A stretch of DNA of 64,000 nucleotides from contig NZ_CP029189.1 in NCBI RefSeq assembly GCF_008642275.1, positions 868,001 to 932,000 of the forward strand, written 5' to 3'. The notes beneath the pieces are model-generated. The model had not been told where the DNA came from, did no database searches, and saw only the letters and a program-made list of their open reading frames with translations. Positions 49,454 through 58,215 of this stretch are shown here, in pieces. This DNA comes from Streptomyces venezuelae. Lineage in GTDB: Bacteria > Actinomycetota > Actinomycetes > Streptomycetales > Streptomycetaceae. Each line of letters begins with the position of its first letter. The stretch's first letter is position 1. Both the position numbers and the translations under genes were made by a program.

Positions 49454-50410
49454 TCACCCCGGGGCGAGCCCGCCCCTCTCCCGGTACCACTGGGCCGCCG
49501 CGCCGATACGGCTCAGCGGACCGGGCCCCGGTGCGATCCCGGCGAGTTCCCATACCGCGTCGGCGCGGTACCAGTGGTCACCGGCCAGCAGCGTGAACTG
49601 ACGCTCGCTCACCCATCCCTCGGTGGCCGCCAGGGCGTCGAGGCATCTGCGCCACGACCAGTGCGGACCGGGCCGCCCAGGCAGCACACGATGCTCGGCG
49701 AGGACGTCCATCAGGTCCCGGTTGCGCACCGGCTCGGGGTGGTGGGCGTGCAGGACGCCTCTGGCGCCGGCCTCGGAGCCGCCCGCGAACGCGAGCGCCA
49801 CGACGAGCCGTGCCAGATCGTCCACGTCGACGAAGGAGGCGAGTCCGGCCCCTCCGCCCCATCCCGCCGGCACCCGCCGGAAGGCGTCGACGAGGGCCGG
49901 TACGGCCCACCGGTCGCCCCGGCCCAGGACGAGGCCCGCGCGCAGGACCAGTCCGCCCGCGTCGAGCACCGGCCGCTCCCCCGCCAGTCGGCTGCCACTG
50001 GCCGCCGACACCGGGGCGGGCGTCAACTCGCGCACGTCCTGCCCCCGATGGGGCCCCGGACCGTAGACCGCGCAGGTCGACAGGTGGATGATCCGCGCGA
50101 CTCCGGCCCGCCGGGCCTCGGCCACCAGAGCGGCGGTTCCCGTGGAGTTGACCGCCGCGCACCGGTCGGCGTCCGGTCCGACGTACGAGGCCAGGGACAG
50201 CAGGACGTCCGCACCGTCGCACACCCCGCGCAGGGACGGTTCGTCGGCCAGGTCCGCCTCCACCCAGCGAGCTCCCGCCAGGGCCCCGACGGGCCGCGTC
50301 CGGGACACCGCGCACACCGCGGCCCCACGGTGCCGCTCTGCCAGTCGGCGCAGCACCGCCGACCCCACGAAGCCCGTCGCGCCGGTGACGACGATGCGAC
50401 GGGTGCTCAA
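49454..50410 (-). CDS. Butyrolactone-reductase-like NAD-epimerase (ScbC/BarS-type)
   Basis: A 318-residue short-chain dehydrogenase of the extended NAD-epimerase type, with IVVTGATGFVGSAVLRRLAE at the N-terminus and YGPGPHRGQDVREL later; the usual Tyr-x3-Lys is replaced (VSAASGSRLAG), so the catalytic residue is unclear. The TTG start at 50410 overlaps the receptor-gene stop (TTGA) with GGAG upstream, so it is coupled to the receptor. In Streptomyces such genes next to afsA/arpA pairs encode reductases for the lactone precursor. The assignment is contextual. Confidence 0.75.
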   Translation of the reverse strand: MSTRRIVVTGATGFVGSAVLRRLAERHRGAAVCAVSRTRPVGALAGARWVEADLADEPSLRGVCDGADVLLSLASYVGPDADRCAAVNSTGTAALVAEARRAGVARIIHLSTCAVYGPGPHRGQDVRELTPAPVSAASGSRLAGERPVLDAGGLVLRAGLVLGRGDRWAVPALVDAFRRVPAGWGGGAGLASFVDVDDLARLVVALAFAGGSEAGARGVLHAHHPEPVRNRDLMDVLAEHRVLPGRPGPHWSWRRCLDALAATEGWVSERQFTLLAGDHWYRADAVWELAGIAPGPGPLSRIGAAAQWYRERGGLAPG

Positions 50411-51132
50411 GCCCGCTTCTCCGGAGCCGACTTCGCCCGCGGCTTCGATTCCGGCTTCGGTTCCGGCCCCGGAGCGGGCGCCGGGTCCGGGGCCGGCCCC
50501 GGCTCGCCGGGCGGCAGGCTCAGGCGCAGTCCGTCGCGGATGCCGTCGGCGGCCACCGCAGGCAGCAGGTAGCGCCACAGGGAGGCGATCCGCTGGGGCA
50601 GGTCGGCGCGGCCGGTGGACGCCTGGGAGAAGAGCTGGGCCCCGGTGAAGGAGCTGACCAGCACCCAGGCCAGTTCGTGGTCGTCGACGTCCGGCTGGAG
50701 TTCGCCCTTGGCCCGGGCGAAGCGCAGCTGCTGGCGGAACTCCAGCACCCAGGCCTGGTAGGCAACGTCGTCACGCAGGCCGAACTCGCCCTGCTCCACG
50801 GCCAGTCGGACGCCGGCGCGGAGCACCGGATTGTGCCGGAGCTGCTCGGCGAGGTAGAGCGTGATGTCCACCAGGTGCTGCAGGCCGTCCTCCCCCGCGG
50901 GGAACTCCAGGCCGTCGCCCTGACCGACCATGACGGCGTAGGCGAGCTCCTCCTTCGAGCTGAAGTGGAAGTACATCCCGCCCTGCGTGACGTCCGCCCG
51001 CTTCATGATCTTGCTGATGCTGGCTCCACTGAAGCCGAACTCGTCGAAGACCTCGGCCGCGGCACGCAGGATGGCCGCTTTGGTCTGAACTGCCCTGAGT
51101 TGCGGGGCGCGTTGCTGCTTTCGTTCTGACAT
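50407..51132 (-). CDS. ArpA/ScbR-family gamma-butyrolactone receptor (TetR)
   Basis: A 241-residue TetR regulator. Helix-turn-helix GASISKIMKRADVTQGGMYFH with the flanking FSSKEELAYAVM is diagnostic for the ArpA family. The tail is a long Pro/Lys/Glu-rich extension (PAPGPEPKPES). It binds autoregulatory elements and releases them on lactone binding. The ATG at 51132 is 22 bases from the ARE-like box at 51154, so autoregulation is likely. It is divergent from the AfsA-like synthase. Confidence 0.9.
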   Translation of the reverse strand: MSERKQQRAPQLRAVQTKAAILRAAAEVFDEFGFSGASISKIMKRADVTQGGMYFHFSSKEELAYAVMVGQGDGLEFPAGEDGLQHLVDITLYLAEQLRHNPVLRAGVRLAVEQGEFGLRDDVAYQAWVLEFRQQLRFARAKGELQPDVDDHELAWVLVSSFTGAQLFSQASTGRADLPQRIASLWRYLLPAVAADGIRDGLRLSLPPGEPGPAPDPAPAPGPEPKPESKPRAKSAPEKRA

Positions 51133-51153
51133 GAGCACCTAACTAATCTCGAC

Positions 51154-51180
51154 AAAAAAAACGAACATCCTTTATTTTAG
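51154..51180. promoter_or_regulatory. ARE-like butyrolactone-receptor box 2
   Basis: Eight A residues, CGAACATCC and TTTATTTTAG. About 22 of 27 positions agree with box 1 at 46545, including the leading AAAAAAAACGAAC. It lies 22 bases upstream of the receptor ATG and 54 upstream of the synthase ATG, in the classical site for divergent autoregulation. Confidence 0.65.
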
Positions 51181-51233
51181 GACCTGCGCCGAACAAGCAC
51201 CAGCTCATGTCCGACGTCCAGGGGGGCTCAACC

Positions 51234-52205
51234 ATGACTGTGTCAACTGATCACTCCGCCTCACCCGTCGCCGCGCTCAGCAGCGCCTTACCGAGGGAGT
51301 ACGTACACAAGAGCGCACACTCCGAGGTCCTGCTCACCGGGTGGCGCTCCGTCGCGCCGGACGAGTACGTCGTCACCGCCCAATGGCCCCGCGCCCACAG
51401 CTTCTACACACCGGACGGGGGTCACCACGACCCCCTCCTCCTCGCCGAATCGGTCCGCCAGGCCATCCCGCTCCTCAGCCACGTCGCGTACGACGTCCCC
51501 TTCGGCCACCGCCAGATCTGGGACACGTTCAGCTACTCGACCGCCGCCGACACCCTCGCCGTCGGATCGACTCCCGCCGACATCTCGCTGCACATCCGCT
51601 GCTCGGGCATCTCCCGCCGCGGCCGCAGACTCGCGGGCCTCACCATGCACGTGACCGCGACCCGAGACGGCCGGTTCCTCGGCACCGCCGAGGCCGGCTT
51701 CACCAACCAGCCGGAAGCCGTCTACCAGCGCCTGCGCGGCCAGAACGGGGACCTCGACGAGGTCGCAGCCCGCACGATCCCGCTTCCGCCACCCCTGACG
51801 CCCCGCCGGGTGGGCCGCGACCGCTTCCACGACGTGGTCCTCTCCCCCACCAGTTCCACACGGCGCGCCCAGCTCCGGGCGGACGTCAACCACCCGATCC
51901 TCTTCGACCACCCCGTCGACCACGCCCCGGGCATGCTGCTCCTGGAAGCCGTGCGCCAGGCCGCGTACCGCTCCGCATACCCCCGGCGGGGAGTCCTGAC
52001 CGATATGGAGATCCGCTTCTTCCGCTACGCGGAGCTGACCTCGGCCTGCTGGATCGAGACGCTCCCCGACCCGGAGGCGGTGCCCGCGCCGGACCGTCAT
52101 CCCGTACGCGTCGTCGCCCGCCAGAACGACGAGGTCGTCTTCGCCGCCACGGCGTCCATCGCCACCGCCGCAGCCGCCCCCCACCGCGCGTACGCCGAGC
52201 ACTGA
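51234..52205 (+). CDS. AfsA/ScbA-family gamma-butyrolactone biosynthesis protein
   Basis: A 323-residue protein with two AfsA hot-dog domains. The first is marked by PREYVHKSAHSEVLLTGW, HDPLLLAESVRQAIPLLSH and FGHRQIWDTFSY; the second by FDHPVDHAPGMLLLEAVRQA. Family members join a beta-ketoacyl chain to dihydroxyacetone phosphate, the first step of lactone signal synthesis. Codon 19 is TTA, so translation depends on bldA. The ATG at 51234 has AGGGGGG upstream; an in-frame ATG at 51207 would add nine residues. Confidence 0.93.
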   Translation: MTVSTDHSASPVAALSSALPREYVHKSAHSEVLLTGWRSVAPDEYVVTAQWPRAHSFYTPDGGHHDPLLLAESVRQAIPLLSHVAYDVPFGHRQIWDTFSYSTAADTLAVGSTPADISLHIRCSGISRRGRRLAGLTMHVTATRDGRFLGTAEAGFTNQPEAVYQRLRGQNGDLDEVAARTIPLPPPLTPRRVGRDRFHDVVLSPTSSTRRAQLRADVNHPILFDHPVDHAPGMLLLEAVRQAAYRSAYPRRGVLTDMEIRFFRYAELTSACWIETLPDPEAVPAPDRHPVRVVARQNDEVVFAATASIATAAAAPHRAYAEH

Positions 52206-52232
52206 CCGGCCCCACCCCTGCGGAAGAACGAC

Positions 52233-52271
52233 GAAGGCGCCTGATCGGGACCCCGCCCGACAGGCGCCTTC
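52233..52271. terminator. Strong hairpin between the AfsA-like and PhnA-like genes
   Basis: GAAGGCGCCTG (52233-52243) and CAGGCGCCTTC (52261-52271) are exact inverted repeats and the pairing continues through TCGGG/CCCGA with one bulged A. It lies between convergent stop codons (52205 and 52325), so it probably ends transcription in both directions. Confidence 0.85.
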
Positions 52272-52324
52272 GCGCTCCGGCCGGCAGGCCCCCGGCCCGA
52301 CCCGGCCCGGCCAGGTCGGCCCGG

Positions 52325-52693
52325 TCAGACCTTCCTGACCACGCTGGACTTCAGCTGCATCGCGCCGAACCCCTCGACCTTGCAGTCGATGTCATGGCCG
52401 TCGACGCCGTCCACCAGGCGGATGTTGCGGACCTTCGTGCCCGCCTTGATGCCGGACGGGCTGCCCTTGACCTTCAGGCCCTTGACCACCGTCACGGTGT
52501 CCCCGTCGGCCAGCACGTTGCCGACCGCGTCCTTGACCACCCGCTCCGCGGAGGCACCGCCGGACTCGCCCCCCGACGCGCCGGAGGCGAGCGGCCACTC
52601 GTGCCCGCACTCGGGGCAGACGAGGAGCGCTCCCATCTCGTAGGCGTACGGGCCCGCGCATTCGGGGCAGGGAGGCAGGGGGTTCTCAGTCAC
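52325..52693 (-). CDS. phnA: PhnA/YjdM-like zinc-ribbon protein
   Basis: A 122-residue protein of the PhnA (YjdM) family. The N-terminal zinc ribbon has CPECAG and VCPECGHEW; the C-terminal SH3-like domain has GNVLADGDTVTVVKGLKVKG and KVRNIRLVDGVDGHDIDCKVEG. The linker is Gly/Ser/Ala-rich. In spite of its name, it is not clearly required for phosphonate use and its role is unknown. The GTG start at 52693 follows the pattern MTENPLPPCPEC. Confidence 0.93.
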   Translation of the reverse strand: MTENPLPPCPECAGPYAYEMGALLVCPECGHEWPLASGASGGESGGASAERVVKDAVGNVLADGDTVTVVKGLKVKGSPSGIKAGTKVRNIRLVDGVDGHDIDCKVEGFGAMQLKSSVVRKV

Positions 52694-52786
52694 CCCGACA
52701 GTATATTTCAGCGCCGTCGTCGCAGGTCGGCGCGCGATCCAGGCCCCGCAGGCCCCGGACGAGCAGCGCCAGCCCTCGCCCGGCGG

Positions 52787-53614
52787 TCATGACCTCCGTC
52801 GGGTCGCGTGCAGGCTGCCGAGCAGGGCGAGGCCCCGGGCGCTCGGGCTTCCCGGTTCGGCGTGGTAGATCACCAGTTGCTGGCCCGGTGCCCCGAGAAC
52901 GGCGAAGGACTGGAAGCCGAGCAGGAGCGGTCCGACGTCGGGGTGGTCGAGCTCCTTGGTGTCGTGGGTCTTGCCGCGGACGGTGTGAGCGGCCCAGAGC
53001 TCTGTGAACTCCGCGCTCTTGTGGCCGAGTTCACGGATCAGGGCACTCAGGCGCGGATAGTGCGGTTCGAGGCCCGCGGCGTGGCGCAGGCCGGCCACCA
53101 CCGCCTCGGCCGCGCGGTCCCAGCGGACGAAGAACGGCCGGGCGGCGGGGTCGAGGAACGTCATGCGCGCGAGGTTGTCCCGCCGCGCGAACGGGGAGAA
53201 CAGCGCGTCGGCCAGCGCGTTGGCCGCCAGCACGTCCGTGGCGGGATTCAGGACGAACGCCGGGGTGCCCGTGTACCCGTCCAGCAGCTGGCGCAGGGGC
53301 GCGCCGATCGACTCCCTCGGCTGCGGCCGGTCACCGTCCGGTGCGGTGCCCGCCAGCCGGAAGAGGTGCTCCCGTGCCTGTTCGTCCAGACGCAGGGCGC
53401 CGCTGATCGCGTCGAGGATCTGCGGGGAGGGGCCGCGTTCGCGTCCCTGTTCCAGCCGTGCGTAGTAGTCGCTGTTCATGCCGGCCAGGACCGCGACCTC
53501 CTCGCGGCGCAGCCCTGTCACGCGACGGCGTCCGTAGGAGGCGAGTCCCACGTCGTCCGGCCGCAGGCGTGCGCGCCGGGCGCGCAGGAAGTCTCCGAGA
53601 TCGCTGCTGGTCAC
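52787..53614 (-). CDS. XRE-family regulator with MmyB-like ligand domain
   Basis: A 275-residue regulator. The N-terminal helix-turn-helix reads LRREEVAVLAGMNSDYYARLEQGRE, and residues 100-260 form the MmyB-like PAS-type ligand domain (FVLNPATDVLAANALADALF, DPAARPFFVRWDRAAEA, YHAEPGSPSA), which in related proteins binds fatty-acid-like ligands. Such genes commonly regulate an adjacent oxidoreductase; here the divergent neighbour is a secreted serine hydrolase. The GTG at 53614 was chosen because it precedes the domain directly. Confidence 0.92.
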   Translation of the reverse strand: MTSSDLGDFLRARRARLRPDDVGLASYGRRRVTGLRREEVAVLAGMNSDYYARLEQGRERGPSPQILDAISGALRLDEQAREHLFRLAGTAPDGDRPQPRESIGAPLRQLLDGYTGTPAFVLNPATDVLAANALADALFSPFARRDNLARMTFLDPAARPFFVRWDRAAEAVVAGLRHAAGLEPHYPRLSALIRELGHKSAEFTELWAAHTVRGKTHDTKELDHPDVGPLLLGFQSFAVLGAPGQQLVIYHAEPGSPSARGLALLGSLHATRRRS

Positions 53615-53770
53615 GGCTTCAGCCTAGAGCGGGCCGGTGCTCGGGTGCCTGGGTGCGCCGCACCCAGGCACCCGATCCGGCCGGAGGGGCGGCGGCTCAC
53701 CCGGCTTGGCTGAACTGCTGTTCTTAATTGGCGCGTTCCCGCTCATTCCGACGGCCGATCAGTCCGATGA

Positions 53771-55051
<1,281 letters not shown>

Positions 55052-55347
55052 CGCCACGGCGCCACCCCGGGCGGGGCGGACACCGGCTCGCGCGCGCCTG
55101 CGCAACGGCGCGCCGAGCCGGGCCGCCCCGCCCCGTGGGCATGGGTGGGCCTTGTGAAGGAAGTGCCTGTCTGATGAATCATCAGGTCAGCTGTCCCGGA
55201 CTATTGACTCTGCCGACGGCAGTCGCGATTCTCGTCCCACGATTGTGGGGTTCATGACAAGTCATGCCTGTGGCCGCGGCTCGCCACGCCCCCGATCGGG
55301 ATCCGGCTCCCCGACCGTGCCATCCGGCTGACCTTGAGACGTGAGTG
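55052..55347. other. Intergenic region before the secreted amidohydrolase
   Basis: A stretch of 296 bases with no gene recognised. The right half is A/T-richer than its flanks and holds the palindromes and promoter described at 55171-55232. The left half shows a GC-rich inverted sequence near 55095-55135 that could terminate the upstream gene. Confidence 0.5.
55171..55232 (+). promoter_or_regulatory. Promoter with two odd-spaced palindromes
   Basis: CTGATGA-A-TCATCAG (55171-55185) is a perfect palindrome upstream of a vegetative-type promoter TTGACT (55204-55209), 17 bases, GATTCT (55227-55232). CTGCCG-A-CGGCAG (55210-55222) is a second palindrome inside the spacer. They should serve repressor binding at the amidohydrolase gene; the TetR gene downstream is a candidate. 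Confidence 0.5.
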
Positions 55348-57417
55348 ATGACCATTCCTCGACACACGCACCACAGGCGTAGGCCCCTGGCGGTCCTGTC
55401 GTTGCTCCTCGCCGTGGTGGCCATGGCGCTGGGCCCCGTACCCGCTTCCGCCGCCGACCCCGGCTGGTGGAACCCGGTCGCGCGGCCCGCACCCGACTCC
55501 GACATCAATGTCACGGGCGAACCCTTCAAGGGGACCGACGCCCAGGGACGGGTCCGGGGCTTCGTCGACGCGCACGACCACCTGATGTCCAATGAGGGCT
55601 TCGGCGGTCGTCTCATCTGCGGCAAGCCGTTCTCCGAGGCGGGGGTGGCCGACGCGCTGAAGGACTGTCCCGAGCACTACCCCGACGGCACGCTCGCGAT
55701 CTTCGACATGATCACCAAGGGCGGTGACGGCAAGCACGACCCGAACGGCTGGCCGACCTTCAAGGACTGGCCCGCCCACGACTCGCTGACCCACCAGCAG
55801 AACTACTACGCCTGGGTCGAGCGGGCCTGGCGCGGCGGTCAGCGCGTGCTCGTGAACGACCTGGTCACCAACGGCGTCATCTGCTCGGTCTACTTCTTCA
55901 AGGACCGCGGCTGCGACGAGATGACCGCCATCCGGCTCGAAGCCCAGAAGACCTACGACATGCAGGCCTACATCGACAAGATGTACGGCGGCCCCGGAAA
56001 GGGCTGGTTCCGGATCGTCACCGACTCCGCCCAGGCCCGCGACGTCATCCAGCAGGGCAAGCTGGCCGTGGTCCTCGGGGTGGAGACCTCCGAGCCCTTC
56101 GGCTGCAAGCAGATCCTGGACGTCGCGCAGTGCGGCAAGGCGGACATCGACCGCGGCCTGGACGAGCTGTACCGCCTCGGGGTGCGCAGCATGTTCCTGT
56201 GCCACAAGTTCGACAACGCCCTGTGCGGGGTCCGCTTCGACGAGGGCGCCCTGGGCACGGCCATCAACGCCGGCCAGTTCCTGTCGACCGGGACCTTCTG
56301 GAAGACGGAGAAGTGCACCGGTCCCCAGCACGACAACCCCATCGGGCTGGCGGCGGCCACACCCGCGGTGCAGAGCAAACTGCCCGAAGGGGTGTCGATC
56401 CCGTCCTACGCCGCCGACGCGCAGTGCAACACGCGCGGACTCACGGAACTCGGCGAGTACGCGGTGCGCGGCATGATGAAGCGCAAGATGATGCTCGAAG
56501 TCGACCACATGAGCGTGAAGGCCGCGGGCCGGTCCTTCGACATCATGGAGTCCGAGTCGTACCCCGGCGTGATCTCCTCGCACAGCTGGATGGACATGGA
56601 CTGGACCGAGCGGGTCTACAAGCTCGGCGGCTTCATCGCCTCGTACATGAGCGGCGCCGAGGGATTCAGCGCCGAGGCGAAGCGGACGGACGCGCTGCGC
56701 GACAAGTACAACGTCGGCTACGGGTACGGCACCGACATGAACGGCGTCGGCGGCTGGCCCGGACCGCGCGGAGCGGACACCCCGAACCCGGTGCGCTACC
56801 CCTTCCGCAGCACCGACGGCGGCTCCGTCATCGACAGGCAGACCACCGGTTCGCGCACGTGGGACCTCAACACCGACGGCGCCTCGCACTACGGTCTGGT
56901 CCCCGACTGGATCGAGGACATCCGACTCGTCGGCGGCCAGGGCGTGGTGGACGACCTGTTCAAGGGCGCCGAGTCGTACCTGACCACCTGGGGGAACTCC
57001 GAGAAGCACGAGTCCGGGGTGAACCTTGCCACGGGCTCCCCGGCCTCGGCGTCGAGCGCGGAGTGGTGGAACCCCTTCGTGAACTTCTCCCCGGGCCGGG
57101 CCGTGGACGGGGATTCGGGCAGCCGCTGGGCGAGCGAGTGGAACGACGACCAGTGGCTGCGCATCGACCTCGGGTCCGCCCACCGGGTGGGGCGCATCAC
57201 CCTCGACTGGGAGGCCGCGTACGGGAAGGCGTACCGCATCGAGGTCTCCACGGACGACACGAACTGGCAGACCGTCTGGTCCACGACCGCGAGTGACGGC
57301 GGTCTGGACACGGCCCGCTTCTCCGGGGTGACCGCCCGCTACGTCCGCGTCCAGGGGCTCCAACGCGCCACGAAGTGGGGATACTCGCTCCACGAGGTCG
57401 GCGTCTACAGCAGCTGA
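55348..57417 (+). CDS. Secreted amidohydrolase with C-terminal F5/8-C (discoidin) domain
   Basis: A 689-residue exported protein. The signal peptide ends near PVPASAADP. The amidohydrolase-like catalytic part has a metal-binding-like VDAHDHLMSN at the start, MLEVDHMSV and ISSHSWMD further on, and GYGTDMNG with a likely metal Asp. Residues 560-689 are a coagulation factor 5/8 type C domain (SGSRWASEWNDDQWLRIDLGS, YVRVQGLQRATKWGYSLHEV) that binds carbohydrate or surfaces. The substrate is unknown. The ATG at 55348 follows an in-frame GTG at 55345. Confidence 0.88.
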   Translation: MTIPRHTHHRRRPLAVLSLLLAVVAMALGPVPASAADPGWWNPVARPAPDSDINVTGEPFKGTDAQGRVRGFVDAHDHLMSNEGFGGRLICGKPFSEAGVADALKDCPEHYPDGTLAIFDMITKGGDGKHDPNGWPTFKDWPAHDSLTHQQNYYAWVERAWRGGQRVLVNDLVTNGVICSVYFFKDRGCDEMTAIRLEAQKTYDMQAYIDKMYGGPGKGWFRIVTDSAQARDVIQQGKLAVVLGVETSEPFGCKQILDVAQCGKADIDRGLDELYRLGVRSMFLCHKFDNALCGVRFDEGALGTAINAGQFLSTGTFWKTEKCTGPQHDNPIGLAAATPAVQSKLPEGVSIPSYAADAQCNTRGLTELGEYAVRGMMKRKMMLEVDHMSVKAAGRSFDIMESESYPGVISSHSWMDMDWTERVYKLGGFIASYMSGAEGFSAEAKRTDALRDKYNVGYGYGTDMNGVGGWPGPRGADTPNPVRYPFRSTDGGSVIDRQTTGSRTWDLNTDGASHYGLVPDWIEDIRLVGGQGVVDDLFKGAESYLTTWGNSEKHESGVNLATGSPASASSAEWWNPFVNFSPGRAVDGDSGSRWASEWNDDQWLRIDLGSAHRVGRITLDWEAAYGKAYRIEVSTDDTNWQTVWSTTASDGGLDTARFSGVTARYVRVQGLQRATKWGYSLHEVGVYSS

Positions 57418-57553
57418 TCGCGCCGAACACCACGTCCAGGGGCCGGGGCCGGCCGGATCCGCCGATCCGGCCGGCCCCGGCCGCCCTGGCACCACGCACC
57501 ACGCACCACGCACAAGGCACCGAGCACCGCGGCACGAACCGAAAGGAACGCCC

Positions 57554-58192
57554 ATGGCACGGATGCCCTCGGCAGAGCGGCGCCGGCAGCTGACCGAGGC
57601 CGCCATCCGCGCCATGACCCGCGACGGCGTCGCCGCGACGACGACCCGGTCGATCGCCGCCGAGGCGGGCGTGTCCCTGAGCGTCTTCCACTACTGCTTC
57701 GACTCCAAGCAGGCCCTGCTCGAATCGGTCATCGCGGCGATCACCGACCACAGCGTCACCCTGGTGCGGGGGGCGATCCAGCCGAAGGCCACCCTGCGGG
57801 AGACCGTCCGGGCCGGCTTCCAGGCGTACTGGGACCATGTGTCCGCCCACCCGGGCGAACACATGCTCACCTACGAACTCACCCAGTACGCCCTGCGTCG
57901 GCCGGACTTCGAGCACCTGGCGCGGCGGCAGTACGAGCGGTACTGCGACACCTACACCGAACTGATCGAAGGGCTCCGGCACCACATGGCCTTCGAACTC
58001 CGCGTGCCCGTGCGCGTCCTGGCCCGCTATCTGGCCGCCATGACCGACGGACTGACGCTGAACCATCTCGCTCTCGGTGACGACAGGATCTCGGCGGACA
58101 TCCTCGACATGATCACCGACCATGTCGCGGGCCTCGTCGGCGACGACGGTACGCCCGCGGACGTGGACCGGGCCGTGGCCTTCCCGGCCTGA
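57554..58192 (+). CDS. TetR-family regulator
   Basis: A 212-residue TetR regulator: helix-turn-helix TTRSIAAEAGVSLSVFHYCF (residues 35-54) followed by an all-helical ligand domain (LTYELTQYALRRPDFEHLA). It lies 136 bases downstream of the amidohydrolase gene on the same strand and may repress it at the palindromes at 55171-55222. The ATG has GAAAGGAAC upstream. It ends 24 bases before the convergent metE stop. Confidence 0.92.
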   Translation: MARMPSAERRRQLTEAAIRAMTRDGVAATTTRSIAAEAGVSLSVFHYCFDSKQALLESVIAAITDHSVTLVRGAIQPKATLRETVRAGFQAYWDHVSAHPGEHMLTYELTQYALRRPDFEHLARRQYERYCDTYTELIEGLRHHMAFELRVPVRVLARYLAAMTDGLTLNHLALGDDRISADILDMITDHVAGLVGDDGTPADVDRAVAFPA

Positions 58193-58215
58193 CCCGCGGG
58201 CAGCGGCCCGGCGGC

